From contig DGBP01000062.1 of assembly GCA_002384855.1 (NCBI GenBank), positions 1,930 through 65,929 of the forward strand: a DNA stretch of 64,000 nucleotides, written 5' to 3'. Of this stretch, positions 26,036-35,649 are shown one piece after another. A model generated the notes under the pieces. The model searched no databases. It worked only from the letters and a program-made list of their open reading frames with translations, and had not been told where the DNA came from. The stretch is from Nocardioidaceae bacterium UBA4001 (GTDB taxonomy: Bacteria; Actinomycetota; Actinomycetes; Propionibacteriales; Nocardioidaceae). A program made the position numbers and the translations under genes. The stretch's first letter is position 1, and every line of letters starts with the position of its first letter.

Positions 26036-26175
26036 GCCTCCCCGGATAGGTCTGATCGCAAGAAGGTTCCGGCAGCCGGGGGCGGGCCGTTCGGCACTTC
26101 CCCGGCCCGCCGGCCCCACGTATGTCTGGAGGCGGGCGCACGACCGCGCTGCCCGGCACCGAGGGAGGAGCCCCC

Positions 26176-27195
26176 GTGGACCTCTACGCCATGACCCGCA
26201 CCGCTCACGAGATCGTCGCCCCCGGCAAGGGCATCCTCGCCGCCGACGAGAGCACGCCGACGATGGCCAAACGCCTCGCGAGCATCGACCTGGAGTCCAC
26301 CGAGGGGCGCCGTCGCGCCTACCGCGAGATCCTGTTCACCGCCCCGGGTATCGGCGAGCTCGTCAGCGGGGTGATCCTCTACGACGAGACGATCCGCCAG
26401 CGAGCGAGCGACGGCACGCCGTTCCCGGAGGTCCTGCGGAGCCAGGGCGTCATCCCAGGCATCAAGGTCGACGCCGGCAGCAGGCCGTTGGCCGGCTTCC
26501 CCGACGAGGTGGTCACCGAGGGACTCGACGGCCTGCGCGCCAGGCTCGAGGAGTACGTCGGACTCGGTGCTCGGTTCGCGAAGTGGCGCGCGGTCATCCG
26601 CATCGGCGCCGACCGACCGACGACGACCTGCATCGAGTCCAACGCGCACGCCCTGGCGCGCTACGCCGCGCTCGCGCAGGAGGCCGGGCTGGTCCCGATC
26701 GTCGAGCCCGAGGTACTCATGGACGGCGACCACGACCTCGACAGGTGCACCGCGGTGACGGTGACGACGCTCCGAGCCGTCTACGCGCAGCTCGCCGCCC
26801 ACCGCGTCGTGCTGGAGGCGACCCTGCTCAAGCCCAACATGGTGCTGCCGGGCAAGGACTCGCCGGCCCAGGTCGGCGACGCCGAGATCGCCGAGGCCAC
26901 CGTGCAGGTCATGCGCGAGACGGTCCCCGCCGCCGTACCCGGCATCGTGTTCCTGTCGGGCGGGCAGAGCGACGAGCAGGCGACCACCCGCCTGGACGCG
27001 ATCAACCGCACCGGTCCCCAGCCCTGGCAGCTGACCTTCTCCTACGGCCGGGCGCTCCAGGCTTCGGTCCTGCGGGCGTGGGCCGGCCAGGAGTCGCACC
27101 GCGGCGCCGCACAGGCGGCGCTGCTGCACCGCGCCCGGATGAACTCCGCGGCGCGCCAGGGACGCTGGACCGCCGACCTCGAGCGCACAGGCTGA
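26176..27195 (+). CDS. Class I fructose-bisphosphate aldolase
   Basis: 339 residues. Splits fructose 1,6-bisphosphate into two triose phosphates by a Schiff-base mechanism. The start motif AHEIVAPGKGILAADESTPT and the Schiff-base Lys in LLKPNMVLPG are those of the eukaryote-like class I enzyme, which does not need metal. The GTG at 26176 has a GGGAGGAG site. A longer frame upstream is not needed by the family. Many actinobacteria use class II; no class II gene is in this window. Confidence 0.95.
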   Translation: MDLYAMTRTAHEIVAPGKGILAADESTPTMAKRLASIDLESTEGRRRAYREILFTAPGIGELVSGVILYDETIRQRASDGTPFPEVLRSQGVIPGIKVDAGSRPLAGFPDEVVTEGLDGLRARLEEYVGLGARFAKWRAVIRIGADRPTTTCIESNAHALARYAALAQEAGLVPIVEPEVLMDGDHDLDRCTAVTVTTLRAVYAQLAAHRVVLEATLLKPNMVLPGKDSPAQVGDAEIAEATVQVMRETVPAAVPGIVFLSGGQSDEQATTRLDAINRTGPQPWQLTFSYGRALQASVLRAWAGQESHRGAAQAALLHRARMNSAARQGRWTADLERTG

Positions 27196-27326
27196 GCCGG
27201 GTTCGCGCGGCTCCGGAAAAACCTCGCGTCGCGGTCTTTAGCGCGCCGCCCTGATGGGTAGGGGTCAGGCATGAGGTACCTCACTCCCCCGGTCGTCCTC
27301 CCCTGCCCGCCGCAGGTCCCGACCCC

Positions 27327-29813
27327 GTGAGGCACCGTCACCGCGCCGAGCGACCGGGCCGCGCCGATCGCCCAGGGGCCGTCAGGGCCGTCTCCGCCCT
27401 CGTGGGCATCGTCGCCGTCTCCGCCGTGATGGGTGTCCTCGTCGCGGGGCTGGCGCTGCCCTTCGCGGCCGTGACCGGCCTGACCACACGGTCGGTCGCC
27501 GAGGGGATGGACAACCTCCCCTCCCAGCTCGAGACCAGGCCCTTGTCCCAACGCACCCGGGTCCTGGACCGCAACGGCGAGGTGCTCGCCACGTTCTACG
27601 ACGAGTACCGCGTCAACGTCACCCTGGACGAAGTCGCGCCGGTGATGCAGCGCGCGATCCTCGCCATCGAGGACAACAGGTTCTACGAGCACGGCGCGCT
27701 GGACCTCAAGGGCACCTTGCGGGCGCTGGTCACGAACCAGGCGAGCGACGAGGTGGTCCAGGGCGGGTCCACGATCACCCAGCAGATGGTGAAGCTCACC
27801 CTGGTCAACCAGGCGGAGTCCGACGAGGAGGTCGCAGCAGCCACCGCGTCGACGTACCAGCGCAAGCTCAAGGAGCTCAGGTACGCCATCGCCTTCGAGG
27901 AGAACCACGACAAGGACTGGATCCTCCAGCGCTACCTCAACCTCGCCTACTTCGGCGACGGCGCCTACGGGATCGAGGCCGCTGCACGGCACTACTTCTC
28001 CCGCTCGGCCGCCGAGCTCGAGCTCTCCCAGGCTGCGCTGCTCGCCGGCCTCGTGAAGAACCCCACGGGCTACGACCCGACCGACTACCCCGCCGAGGCG
28101 CGTGAGCGCCGCAACCTCGTCCTGGCGCGGATGGCGGAGCTCGGCGTGATCACCCAGGAGAAGGCCGAGGCTGCGTCGACCGAGCCCCTGCGCCTGGACG
28201 TGCGACCAGCCCGCAACGGCTGCCTCTCGTCGGCCGCGCCGTTCTTCTGTGACTACGTGCGGGAGTACGTGCTGTCCGACCCGGACCTCGGCCGCACCCG
28301 TGACGAGCGCGAGCAGCTGCTTGCCGGCGGCGGCCTCACCATCCGCACCACCATCGACCCGAGGATGCAGCGGGCCGCCGACCGGTCGGTCCGCAGGCAC
28401 GTCGACCCGACCGACCGGGCGATCGGCGGTCTCGCGATGGTCGAGCCGCGCACCGGGAACGTCCGGGCGGTCGCGCAGTCACGCCCGATGGGGCGCAACG
28501 CCCGCAAGGGCGAGACCTTCCTGAACTACGTGGTGCCCGAGGAGTACGGCGACGCCGGTGGCTTCCAGGCGGGGTCGACCTTCAAGGCGTTCGTGCTGGC
28601 TGCGGCGGTCGAGCAGGGCATCCCCCTGGACACCCGGATCACGGCACCGCCCCGGGTCTCGATCCCGGTCAACCGGTTCCGGGGCTGCGACGGGCCGCTG
28701 ACCGGCACCCAGACCTGGGAGCCGGGCAACTCGACCGGGTCGGGCACGTTCGACCTCTACTCCGGCACCCAGCAGTCCGTGAACACGTTCTTCGCCAAGC
28801 TGGAGCTCCGCACGGGCCTGTGCCGGCCCTTCCGGCTCGCGAGGCAGATGGGCATCCGGCTCGACGACCCGGCCAACCAGATGGTGCCGTCGTTCACGCT
28901 CGGCGTGACGAACACCGACCCCCTGTCGATGGCCGAGGCCTACGCCACCTTCGCCGCCCGGGGCCTGCACTGCGCGAGCCGCCCGGTCACCGCCGTGCAC
29001 GGACCGGACGGCAGGCCGCTCAAGAGGTACTCCCGGCAGTGCGACCGCGTGCTGAAGAAGCCGGTGGCCGACGCGGTCAACGACGTGCTGCGCGGCGTTC
29101 AGGAGCCGGGTGGCTTCGGGCACGGCGCCGGCCTCGCACTGCAGCAGCCGTCAGCCGGGAAGACCGGCACGATCAACAGCAACAAGGCCGTGTGGTTCGT
29201 GGGGTACACCCCCACCATGGCGACCGCGGCCATGCTCGCCGGCGCCAACCGCCAGGGGCACTGGAAGACGCTCAACGGCCAGGTGGTGGGCGGTCGAGCC
29301 ATCGACCGCGCCTCCGGCAGCAGGCACGCCGGCCCGATCTGGGCCGACGCGATGAAGCGGATCCAGCGCTGGCTCCCCGACCGGGACTTCCGCGCCCCCG
29401 ACCCTCGCCGGGTCAAGGGCCGGCCCGTCCGCATCCCCGACGTGATCGGCGCGGACGCCGAGGCGGCGGGCCGACAGCTGCGGTCCGTGGGGCTGGTCCC
29501 GCGCATCGGTCGGACGGTCGACTCCGACCTCCCCCGCGGCACCGTCGCCCGGGTGCAGCCCGGGGTCGGGTCGGAGATCGGCTCCGGTAGCGAGGTGACG
29601 CTGCTGATCTCCGACGGGACTCCCGCGCCGCCCCCCGAGCCGACACCCGAGCCGACGCCCGAGCGGCCCGATGCGGGCGGCGACACCGGTGGTGGTGGCG
29701 GCGACACCGGTGGTGGCGGTGGCACCGGTGGTGGCGGCGGCACCGGTGGTGGCGGGCCCGGCAACGGCAACGGCGGTGGGCCCGGCAACGGCAACGGGCG
29801 GGGCCCCGGCTGA
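27327..29813 (+). CDS. Class A penicillin-binding protein with PASTA domain
   Basis: 828 residues. One N-terminal membrane span (residues about 20-50), a GT51 glycosyltransferase (AIEDNRFYEHGALDLKGTLR, QGGSTITQQMVK), and a transpeptidase with Ser in AGSTFKAF, the SxN-type QQSVNTF and KTGT in AGKTGTINSN. A PASTA domain lies at about 695-760 (RIPDVIGADAEAAGRQLRSV). A Pro/Glu linker and a Gly/Asn-rich tail end the protein. It builds and cross-links peptidoglycan at the outer membrane face. The start is a GTG. Confidence 0.93.
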   Translation: MRHRHRAERPGRADRPGAVRAVSALVGIVAVSAVMGVLVAGLALPFAAVTGLTTRSVAEGMDNLPSQLETRPLSQRTRVLDRNGEVLATFYDEYRVNVTLDEVAPVMQRAILAIEDNRFYEHGALDLKGTLRALVTNQASDEVVQGGSTITQQMVKLTLVNQAESDEEVAAATASTYQRKLKELRYAIAFEENHDKDWILQRYLNLAYFGDGAYGIEAAARHYFSRSAAELELSQAALLAGLVKNPTGYDPTDYPAEARERRNLVLARMAELGVITQEKAEAASTEPLRLDVRPARNGCLSSAAPFFCDYVREYVLSDPDLGRTRDEREQLLAGGGLTIRTTIDPRMQRAADRSVRRHVDPTDRAIGGLAMVEPRTGNVRAVAQSRPMGRNARKGETFLNYVVPEEYGDAGGFQAGSTFKAFVLAAAVEQGIPLDTRITAPPRVSIPVNRFRGCDGPLTGTQTWEPGNSTGSGTFDLYSGTQQSVNTFFAKLELRTGLCRPFRLARQMGIRLDDPANQMVPSFTLGVTNTDPLSMAEAYATFAARGLHCASRPVTAVHGPDGRPLKRYSRQCDRVLKKPVADAVNDVLRGVQEPGGFGHGAGLALQQPSAGKTGTINSNKAVWFVGYTPTMATAAMLAGANRQGHWKTLNGQVVGGRAIDRASGSRHAGPIWADAMKRIQRWLPDRDFRAPDPRRVKGRPVRIPDVIGADAEAAGRQLRSVGLVPRIGRTVDSDLPRGTVARVQPGVGSEIGSGSEVTLLISDGTPAPPPEPTPEPTPERPDAGGDTGGGGGDTGGGGGTGGGGGTGGGGPGNGNGGGPGNGNGRGPG

Positions 29814-29952
29814 CCCCGACACACCGGCCGGACGCGCAGCAGCCGCGGGAAATTTCGTGTCAGAGGTCTGGTCGGGACGGCAGCTCCCGCACGATGATCA
29901 GCGGGTCGGAACGCAGCTCCTGAGTTCCCCGAACCGAAGGACCACCTCCCGC

Positions 29953-30730
29953 ATGAACCGTCTTGGTCTCCGAGCCGCGACCACCGCGACGTCTCGGCCA
30001 CCAAGCAGCGCGCCATCGAGCAGCGGACCAAGCGGATCCTCGCGAACAAGGGCACCAGCCCCGCCAAGGCCGCCCGGCGCTTCGCCGGTGCGCAGGTGCC
30101 GGTCTACGTGCACGTCATGCGCTCCAAGTCCGGCGCCGGCGACGTGAGCGACATCCAGATCGCCGACCAGATCGACGTCCTGAACAACACCTTCGGCGGG
30201 GGGCCGACACCGGCTACACGTTCACGCTCGCGGGGACCTACCGTTACGACAACGACCAGTGGCACAAGGACCGGCAGAGCTCGAAGTACCGCTCGCAGAC
30301 CCGCAAGGGTGGTGCGGACGCGCTGAACATCTGGCTGGTCGACTTCAACTACCTCGGCATCGCGACCTTCCCGGGGGACTACCCGCGCAACGGCAAGGCC
30401 GACGGCATCCGCGTCCACTGGGACTCCCTGCCCGGCGGAGGTATCGCCAACTACAACCTCGGCGAGACGGCCACCCACGAGGCAGGGCACTGGCTCGGGC
30501 TGTACCACGCGTTCCGGGGCGGGTGCACCCCCACGAACGACGAGGTCGCCGACACCCCGGCGCAAGGCAGCTCCAGCAGCGGCCGCCCGGTGGGCAACGA
30601 CACCTGCGACCTGCCCGGCCTCGACCCGATCCACAACCACATGGACTACAGCTACGGCTCCTGCTACACCGAGTTCACCACGGGCCAGTCCGACCGCATG
30701 GCGTCGACGTGGACCGCCTACCGCGGCTGA
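29953..30730 (+). pseudogene. Secreted zinc metalloprotease (M43-like), frameshifted
   Basis: Three frames make up the gene. MNRLGLRAATTA (ATG at 29953) is a signal-peptide start. It then changes frame at 29988 to DVSATKQRAIEQRTKRILAN and VPVYVHVMRSKSG, with no signal-peptide core in between. A second shift at a run of six G (30198-30203) leads into the catalytic part, with zinc site THEAGHWLGLYH and the Met-turn-like HNHMDYSYGS. One added G repairs the second shift; the first needs a missing segment. If intact it would be an exported protease of about 300 residues. Confidence 0.8.
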
Positions 30731-30770
30731 CCACCTGCTTCACCTGCTGACCCGTGCACGGGGCCACGAG

Positions 30771-30799
30771 GAGCCGGAGGACGTCACGTCCTCCGGCTC
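30771..30799. terminator. Strong hairpin after the metalloprotease gene
   Basis: Perfect 14-bp stem GAGCCGGAGGACGT / ACGTCCTCCGGCTC with a single-base centre, 40 bp after the stop codon. A near-perfect palindrome could also extrude as a cruciform. Confidence 0.7.
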
Positions 30800-30959
30800 C
30801 GGCGCGTTGTCGGGCATGTCCCGATCGCGCCCAAGGACCCGAACCGGATGACCCGTTCGCCCGGAGGCAACCGTCCCTTTCTGTCGGTCACAGGCTCGGG
30901 GCGGTCACACGACACTGGAGGAGGAAGGTCGGGACGACCCCACCGGAAGGGAAGGTGCC

Positions 30960-31520
30960 ATGAGCGAGTCACTGCTCGAGAGGTCCCGCACCGGATGGGA
31001 CATCGCCCTCGGCGCGCTGCTTACCCTCGGCGGGCTGATCATCCTCGGCCACACGGTGCTCGCCACCGCGGTCTCCGTGCTGTTCCTCGGCTGCATGCTG
31101 CTGCTGTTCGGCGTCGTCGGCCTGCTCGGGTCGCTGTTCAAGATCGGCAAGGGCGGCTTCTGGGCCTCCGCGCTGACCGGCGGTCTGCTCACCGTGCTCG
31201 GGATCGTCTTCCTGCGCAACCCGGGGGCGGCGGCGGTCACCCTCACCCTCGTCGCCGGTTCGCTTTTCCTGGTGGGTGGTGTCACGCGCCTGGTGGCGTC
31301 GGCGACCCAGCCCGAGTACCGCGTCGTGCTGATCCTCTCCGGTGTCGTCTCCACGGTCCTCGGCCTGATGGTGCTGTTCAACCTGTTCAGCGCCTCGTTC
31401 GTCCTGCTCGGCGTGCTGCTCGGTGTGGAGACGCTCATGGACGGCATCGCGATGATGCTCATGGGCCGGGTGCACGTGAGCCCCGCCTCGCTCCCGGGGC
31501 CGCGGGTCGCCCACCCGTGA
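30960..31520 (+). CDS. HdeD-family (DUF308) membrane protein
   Basis: 186 residues with six membrane helices in the duplicated DUF308 pattern, for example WDIALGALLTLGGLIILGHT and VVLILSGVVSTVLGLMVLFN. E. coli HdeD is linked to acid resistance; function here is unknown. A GGAAGGG site precedes the ATG. It is a single gene. Confidence 0.85.
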   Translation: MSESLLERSRTGWDIALGALLTLGGLIILGHTVLATAVSVLFLGCMLLLFGVVGLLGSLFKIGKGGFWASALTGGLLTVLGIVFLRNPGAAAVTLTLVAGSLFLVGGVTRLVASATQPEYRVVLILSGVVSTVLGLMVLFNLFSASFVLLGVLLGVETLMDGIAMMLMGRVHVSPASLPGPRVAHP

Positions 31521-31553
31521 CCACGACCCCGGCTACCTGGGCGGCCCTACCCG

Positions 31554-31583
31554 ATCCGTGTCACGGATGGGACTGAAGTGACA
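31554..31583. promoter_or_regulatory. Overlapping palindromes upstream of the GerMN lipoprotein
   Basis: ATCCGTG-T-CACGGAT (31554-31568) is a perfect 7-bp palindrome. It overlaps TGTCAC-N13-GTGACA (31559-31583). Both lie 56-86 bp before the lipoprotein start. They may be an operator or a terminator for hdeD. Confidence 0.35.
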
Positions 31584-31639
31584 GAATGAGGCAACGGATG
31601 CGGGTGCCCCGCGCCGTCCCGTCTTCCGAGGAGGTCGCC

Positions 31640-32554
31640 ATGACCACGTCTCTCATCCGCCGGCGCGCTCGCCGGATGACCCGTCCGGTCTGCGGCGTCG
31701 TGGCAGCCACCCTGGCCGTCGTACTCGCCGGCTGCGGCACCGACGACGGCGGCGACGGTGCGACCCCCGCCCCCACCACAGCGACCTCGCAGCCTCCCTC
31801 GGCGTCCCCGTCGGAGTCGCCGACGGCCGCACCCTCCGAGCCGGCCGAGCCGACCGTGTCCGGGGTGTACTTCATGGCCGACACCCGCAACGGCCTGCGG
31901 CTGACGCGCGAGATGCGCGACCTCGCGGGCGAGGATCCAGCCCGGGAGGCGGTCGAGACGATGATCGCCGGTCCCGAGGACCCCGACTACGTGACCCCGT
32001 GGAACCCCGACACGGAGGTGCTCGGCGTCGACCGTGAGGCCGAGGCGATCACCGTCGACCTGTCCGAGGACGCCCGCACCGCCGACATCGGGTCCGAGGG
32101 GGCTGCCCTGATGATCCAGCAGCTCGTGTACACGGTCACCGAGGCGGTGGACGAGCAGGCCCCCGTCGAGCTGCTGATCGAGGGCGAGCCGGCGGGCGAG
32201 CTGTGGGGCGCGGTGGCCTGGGACGAGCCGGTGAGCCGTGAGGACCCGATGAGCGTCCGCTCGCTCGTGCAGATCGACGCCCCCGGCGAGGGCGACACGG
32301 TCTCCTCCCCGGTGACCGTGACCGGCGAGGCAGCCGCCTTCGAGGCCAACGTTCCCTGGCGCGTCCTCGACGACTCCGGCGCCGAGGTCGAGGCCGGGTT
32401 CACGATGACCAGCGAGGGGCAGACGTTCGCTCCCTACTCCTTCGAGGTCGAGCTGGAGCCGGGCACCTACGTCGTGGAGATCAGCGAGGACGACCCGTCC
32501 GGTGGCGAGGGCGGCACGCCCACCACCGACACCAGGACCGTCACGGTCGAGTGA
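31640..32554 (+). CDS. Lipoprotein with GerMN and Gmad2 domains
   Basis: 304 residues. Lipobox VLAGCGTD after an N-terminal basic and hydrophobic segment, then a Thr/Ser/Pro linker. A GerMN-like domain lies at about 75-195 (VSGVYFMADTRNGLRLTREM, VTVDL-type strands, LMIQQLVYTVTEA). A Gmad2 immunoglobulin-like domain is at about 205-300 (VQIDAPGEGDTVSSPVTVTG). These lipoproteins sit outside the membrane, bound by lipid; role unknown. The ATG at 31640 has a GAGGAGG site and is preferred to an upstream in-frame ATG. Confidence 0.85.
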   Translation: MTTSLIRRRARRMTRPVCGVVAATLAVVLAGCGTDDGGDGATPAPTTATSQPPSASPSESPTAAPSEPAEPTVSGVYFMADTRNGLRLTREMRDLAGEDPAREAVETMIAGPEDPDYVTPWNPDTEVLGVDREAEAITVDLSEDARTADIGSEGAALMIQQLVYTVTEAVDEQAPVELLIEGEPAGELWGAVAWDEPVSREDPMSVRSLVQIDAPGEGDTVSSPVTVTGEAAAFEANVPWRVLDDSGAEVEAGFTMTSEGQTFAPYSFEVELEPGTYVVEISEDDPSGGEGGTPTTDTRTVTVE

Positions 32555-32566
32555 GGCGGGCCCGGT

Positions 32567-33223
32567 TCAGGCCGGGGTGCCGTCCGAGGGGCCGGTGAGC
32601 AGCTCGTCACGCCGCACGCGGAGCTCCTCGAGCCGACGCGCGACGTCCTCGCGCGTGACCTCCACGCGGGCCAGCGCCTCGTGGACCGCGGCGGCGGTCT
32701 GGTCGGCACGACGGGCCGCGTCCTGGATGCGCGAGCGCACCGCCATGTCGCTGAAGATGTTGTCGAAGAACACGTCGAAGGTGCGCGTCAGCCCGTCGAC
32801 GGCCACCGACCCCACGGCTCCGTGGCCGACGTCGGCGAGCTCCCGGGAGAACCGGGCGAGGGCCACGTCGGCGCGGTGGAGCGCGTCGGTGGCCTGGTCC
32901 ATCTTGTTGTACTTCGCCATGTCGCTGAGCATCCCGCCACTGAGGAAGGTGTCCCAGGTGGAGAACGACTCCGCGCTGCCCAAGAGGCTGAGGGCCTGGC
33001 CGAGCAGGGTGAACGCCTCGTGGCCGGCCGACTGTGCCTCCGCCACCTCCCGGTCCCGGGCGAGCAGCTCGCCACGCTGCTCGGCGATCTCCCCGAGCGC
33101 AAACGCGACCCCGGCGTCATGGGCGAGCGCCCACTCCTCCTTCGCGGCCAGCGCCCGGGCGTGGTCGCCTCCGTGGGAGCCCTTCAGCCCCGCCCAGATT
33201 CTCGTGGGCGAGAACGACTCCAC
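32567..33223 (-). CDS. Helical protein of unknown function
   Basis: 218 residues, GTG start, no membrane span. The first half has Ala/Glu-rich helices (GEIAEQRGELLARDREVAEA), the middle carries a conserved-looking WDTFLSGGMLSDMAKYNKMD, and the end is coiled coil (VTREDVARRLEELRVRRDEL). I recognise the pattern as a recurrent actinobacterial hypothetical protein but cannot name a family. It converges with the lipoprotein gene, 12 bp apart. Confidence 0.7.
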   Translation of the reverse strand: MESFSPTRIWAGLKGSHGGDHARALAAKEEWALAHDAGVAFALGEIAEQRGELLARDREVAEAQSAGHEAFTLLGQALSLLGSAESFSTWDTFLSGGMLSDMAKYNKMDQATDALHRADVALARFSRELADVGHGAVGSVAVDGLTRTFDVFFDNIFSDMAVRSRIQDAARRADQTAAAVHEALARVEVTREDVARRLEELRVRRDELLTGPSDGTPA

Positions 33224-33326
33224 ACGCTCGACGTCTCGCTCCTCGACCCCGAGCCGGTCACGGCGCTGATCCTAGGGCGATCCGTGGCCCGTTTCTCGGA
33301 AGGATCGGCGCCACTTACCTCGACGT

Positions 33327-33368
33327 AGCGGCACCTACCTCGACGAATTTCGCGTGGTAGGTGCCGCT
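33327..33368 (-). terminator. 13-bp hairpin at the end of the phosphodiesterase gene
   Basis: Perfect inverted repeat AGCGGCACCTACC / GGTAGGTGCCGCT with a 16-nt loop. It overlaps the last codons of the glycerophosphodiester phosphodiesterase frame. A partial copy of its left arm (CCACTTACCTCGACG, from 33311) lies just beside it. Confidence 0.5.
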
Positions 33369-34195
33369 TTCCCAGGTGAACGTGGGAAAGCCCCCCCGGC
33401 GTCGAGGAGGCGGCCGAGGAGAGCGGGGCGGTTGGTGATCACGCCGTCGACGCCGAGGCCGACCGCGCGCTGCATCGCGCCGCGCCGGTTCACCGTCCAC
33501 ACATGGCACTCCATGCCCGCCCGGTGCACCGCGTCGACGTACGCCGCGTCCACCGACCGGTGCGGGGGGTTGACCTGGTCGGCCCAGCTGCCGAGAGCGG
33601 CGAGGTTCGCCCGGGCAGGCGTGCCGAGAAGCCCGACGCGCAAGGACGGCTCGAGGGTCTTGAGCTCCTTCATCGCAGCGAAGTCGAAGGACTCGACGAC
33701 CAGCGGCTCCGTCGCGGTGCGCGTCGAGGGCTCGTCCAGCACCGCGGCGAGGTCGCGGACGACGCCCGAGTAGAGGCCAGGCTCCTTGAGCTCCACGAGC
33801 AGGCCGGTGCCGGAGCCCCGGAGCAGGTGGACCACGTCCGAGAGGAGGGGGACCCGCTCCCCCGTGAAGCGGGCCCCCTTCCACGAGCCGGCGTCCAGAC
33901 GCAGCAGCTCGTCGTGGGTGAAGTCGGCCACCCGCCACGGCGTACGGCGCGGGAAGACCTCCTCCACGTTCGTGGTCCGTCGCAGGGTCACGTCGTGCAT
34001 CAGCACGAGCGCCCCGTCCCGGGTGCGCTGGACGTCGACCTCGACCAGGTCGGCGCCGAGCCGGGCGGCGCTGCGCACCGCGGCGAGGGTGTTCTCCGGG
34101 GCGACCTCGCTGGCGCCCCGGTGAGCGATGTTGGCGGGCCGGGTGAGGAAGCGTTCGATGGTCGTGGCGGGTGCGGCAGAAAGCGGCAGACGCAC
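33335..34195 (-). CDS. Glycerophosphodiester phosphodiesterase
   Basis: 286 residues from a GTG with GAGGGG site. Hydrolyses glycerophosphodiesters to glycerol-3-phosphate and an alcohol. Family motifs: IAHRGASEVAPENT, then VEVDVQRTRDGALVLMHD, and the late WTVNRRGAM. There is no signal peptide, so it is likely cytoplasmic. The last 20 or so residues (SPGKAAPTTRNSSR) are coded by the terminator hairpin, with a run of seven C next to it, so the true C-terminus may be shorter or out of frame. Confidence 0.85.
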   Translation of the reverse strand: MRLPLSAAPATTIERFLTRPANIAHRGASEVAPENTLAAVRSAARLGADLVEVDVQRTRDGALVLMHDVTLRRTTNVEEVFPRRTPWRVADFTHDELLRLDAGSWKGARFTGERVPLLSDVVHLLRGSGTGLLVELKEPGLYSGVVRDLAAVLDEPSTRTATEPLVVESFDFAAMKELKTLEPSLRVGLLGTPARANLAALGSWADQVNPPHRSVDAAYVDAVHRAGMECHVWTVNRRGAMQRAVGLGVDGVITNRPALLGRLLDAGGAFPRSPGKAAPTTRNSSR

Positions 34196-34335
34196 GGGAT
34201 GTCCCCTCGGTCGGTGCAACGGACTTCCCCGAGGCTCTCCGGGCCGGGTGAACCGCAGGTGGCCTCGTCATGAACCGGCCGCGGAGTGGCGTCGAAGATT
34301 TGTGCCGTTCGCGTGCAACCGTCCGACCGCGACGA

Positions 34336-34410
34336 CTCGTTCTAGCGACGGCACGGTCAAGAGCCAGACCGCCCGCGCGCTGGCGACCCTTCAGACGATC
34401 TTCCGGGAGC
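34336..34410 (+). pseudogene. C-terminal remnant of a SigE-family sigma factor
   Basis: The frame through this stretch encodes SSDGTVKSQTARALATL, the characteristic recognition-helix end of region 4 in SigE-family sigma factors. No regions 2 or 4.1 precede it; the frame upstream (from ATG 34270) gives unrelated sequence. It lies directly before a broken gene like the one that follows the intact sigma factor at 3.3 kb. It is therefore a decayed paralogue of that pair. Confidence 0.65.
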
Positions 34411-34439
34411 AGCACCGCGAGGACCTCGTGGTGGCCGGG

Positions 34440-35637
34440 GAAGGCGGCGTCGCACCGGCACCGTGCTCGGTGTGGCAGCGCTCCTCGCCGCGGTGACGGC
34501 TGGGGCTGCGCTCGGGTCAGCGCTGGACGGCGGCGAGCGGACCGCGCCGGCCGACGAGCCGTCCGCCCCCCCGGGCGGGCCCTCGCCCTCGCCGACGCAC
34601 GGTTCGCCCGCGAAGGCGAGGCATTCTCCGTCCTGTCCACCCAGAGGACCACGAGCCCCGACCGCGACAACCCGGTCGCCTACCGCGAGGTCCTCGAGGA
34701 CGGCTCGGTGGTCTTCGAGGACGGTCCGTCGATCCGCACCGGCAAGTACTCCGCCGGCACCATCGACCCACGCGCAGGCGAGACCACCTGGGAGCTCGCC
34801 CTGACCGAGGACGACGGCGTCACCCCCGGCCACTACGTGGGTACGTCGGACCGCTGGACGGTGTGGACGCAGGACAGCGCCGGGTACCAGGCCCGCCCCG
34901 GGTTCCTCCTCCTGGACCGGGAGACCGGGGAGCACTCCACGATCGACCTCCTCGACAGGCCTGCGTCGTCCTTGGGCCTGTCGAGCTTCGACCCGGTGCA
35001 GCGCGCGGAGCTCGGCCCGGACGACCAGGTGTACTTCACGACCGCGGAGAACGAGGTCACCGACCTGTTGTCGGTCTCACTGCCGGACGGCACGTCCCCC
35101 AGGCGCGAGGTCACTGTCGGCGGGTGGGACATCGACGGCGACGTGCTGACCTACTCCGAGCGACCCCACAGGCCGACCGGCACGCTCCACCAGCGAGACC
35201 TCGGGTCGAGCGAGGAGTCGACCTTCGAGCCCGGACCTGCGACGAGCACGACTCGGGGCTACCGCCAGGACCCGTGCATCCTGGGGGACCTCCGGCGCGA
35301 CGGCGACCTCGTCGCCCTGCAGGAGCTCTGCCGTGGGCCGGAGAGCAGGCCGGTCCGTGTGGTCGAGGCGACCAGCGGCGACACGGTCGCGACGCTCAGG
35401 GGTGACGTGCTCGAGATGGGCACCCTGACCGAGCGCTACCTGACCTTCGCCGAGATCGCGCAACCCCACCGGGGTGTGTACGTCTACGACCTCCGCACCG
35501 GCGACCTGTGGCAGACGAGCTCCGACGCCCCGAGCGACGACCCCTCACTGCGCGGGCACGGTGACCTGCTCACCTGGGCGACCCGCGACCCGGACGACCC
35601 GGGCACGACCCTGTGGATCGTCGACTTCGGGCGATGA
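34440..35637 (+). pseudogene. Decayed membrane-anchored propeller protein (partner of the sigma remnant)
   Basis: A basic stretch and membrane span (GVAALLAAVTAGAALGSALD) run in one frame up to a run of seven C at 34566-34572, then the protein continues in another frame as ADARFAREGEAFSVLS and 340 more residues of beta-propeller-like repeats (FAEIAQPHRGVYVYDLRTGD). One added C restores a continuous frame. The N-terminal cytoplasmic part is not recognisable. Architecture matches the 3853-4974 gene, but sequence similarity is low. Confidence 0.65.
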
Positions 35638-35649
35638 CGTTTCGCCCGG

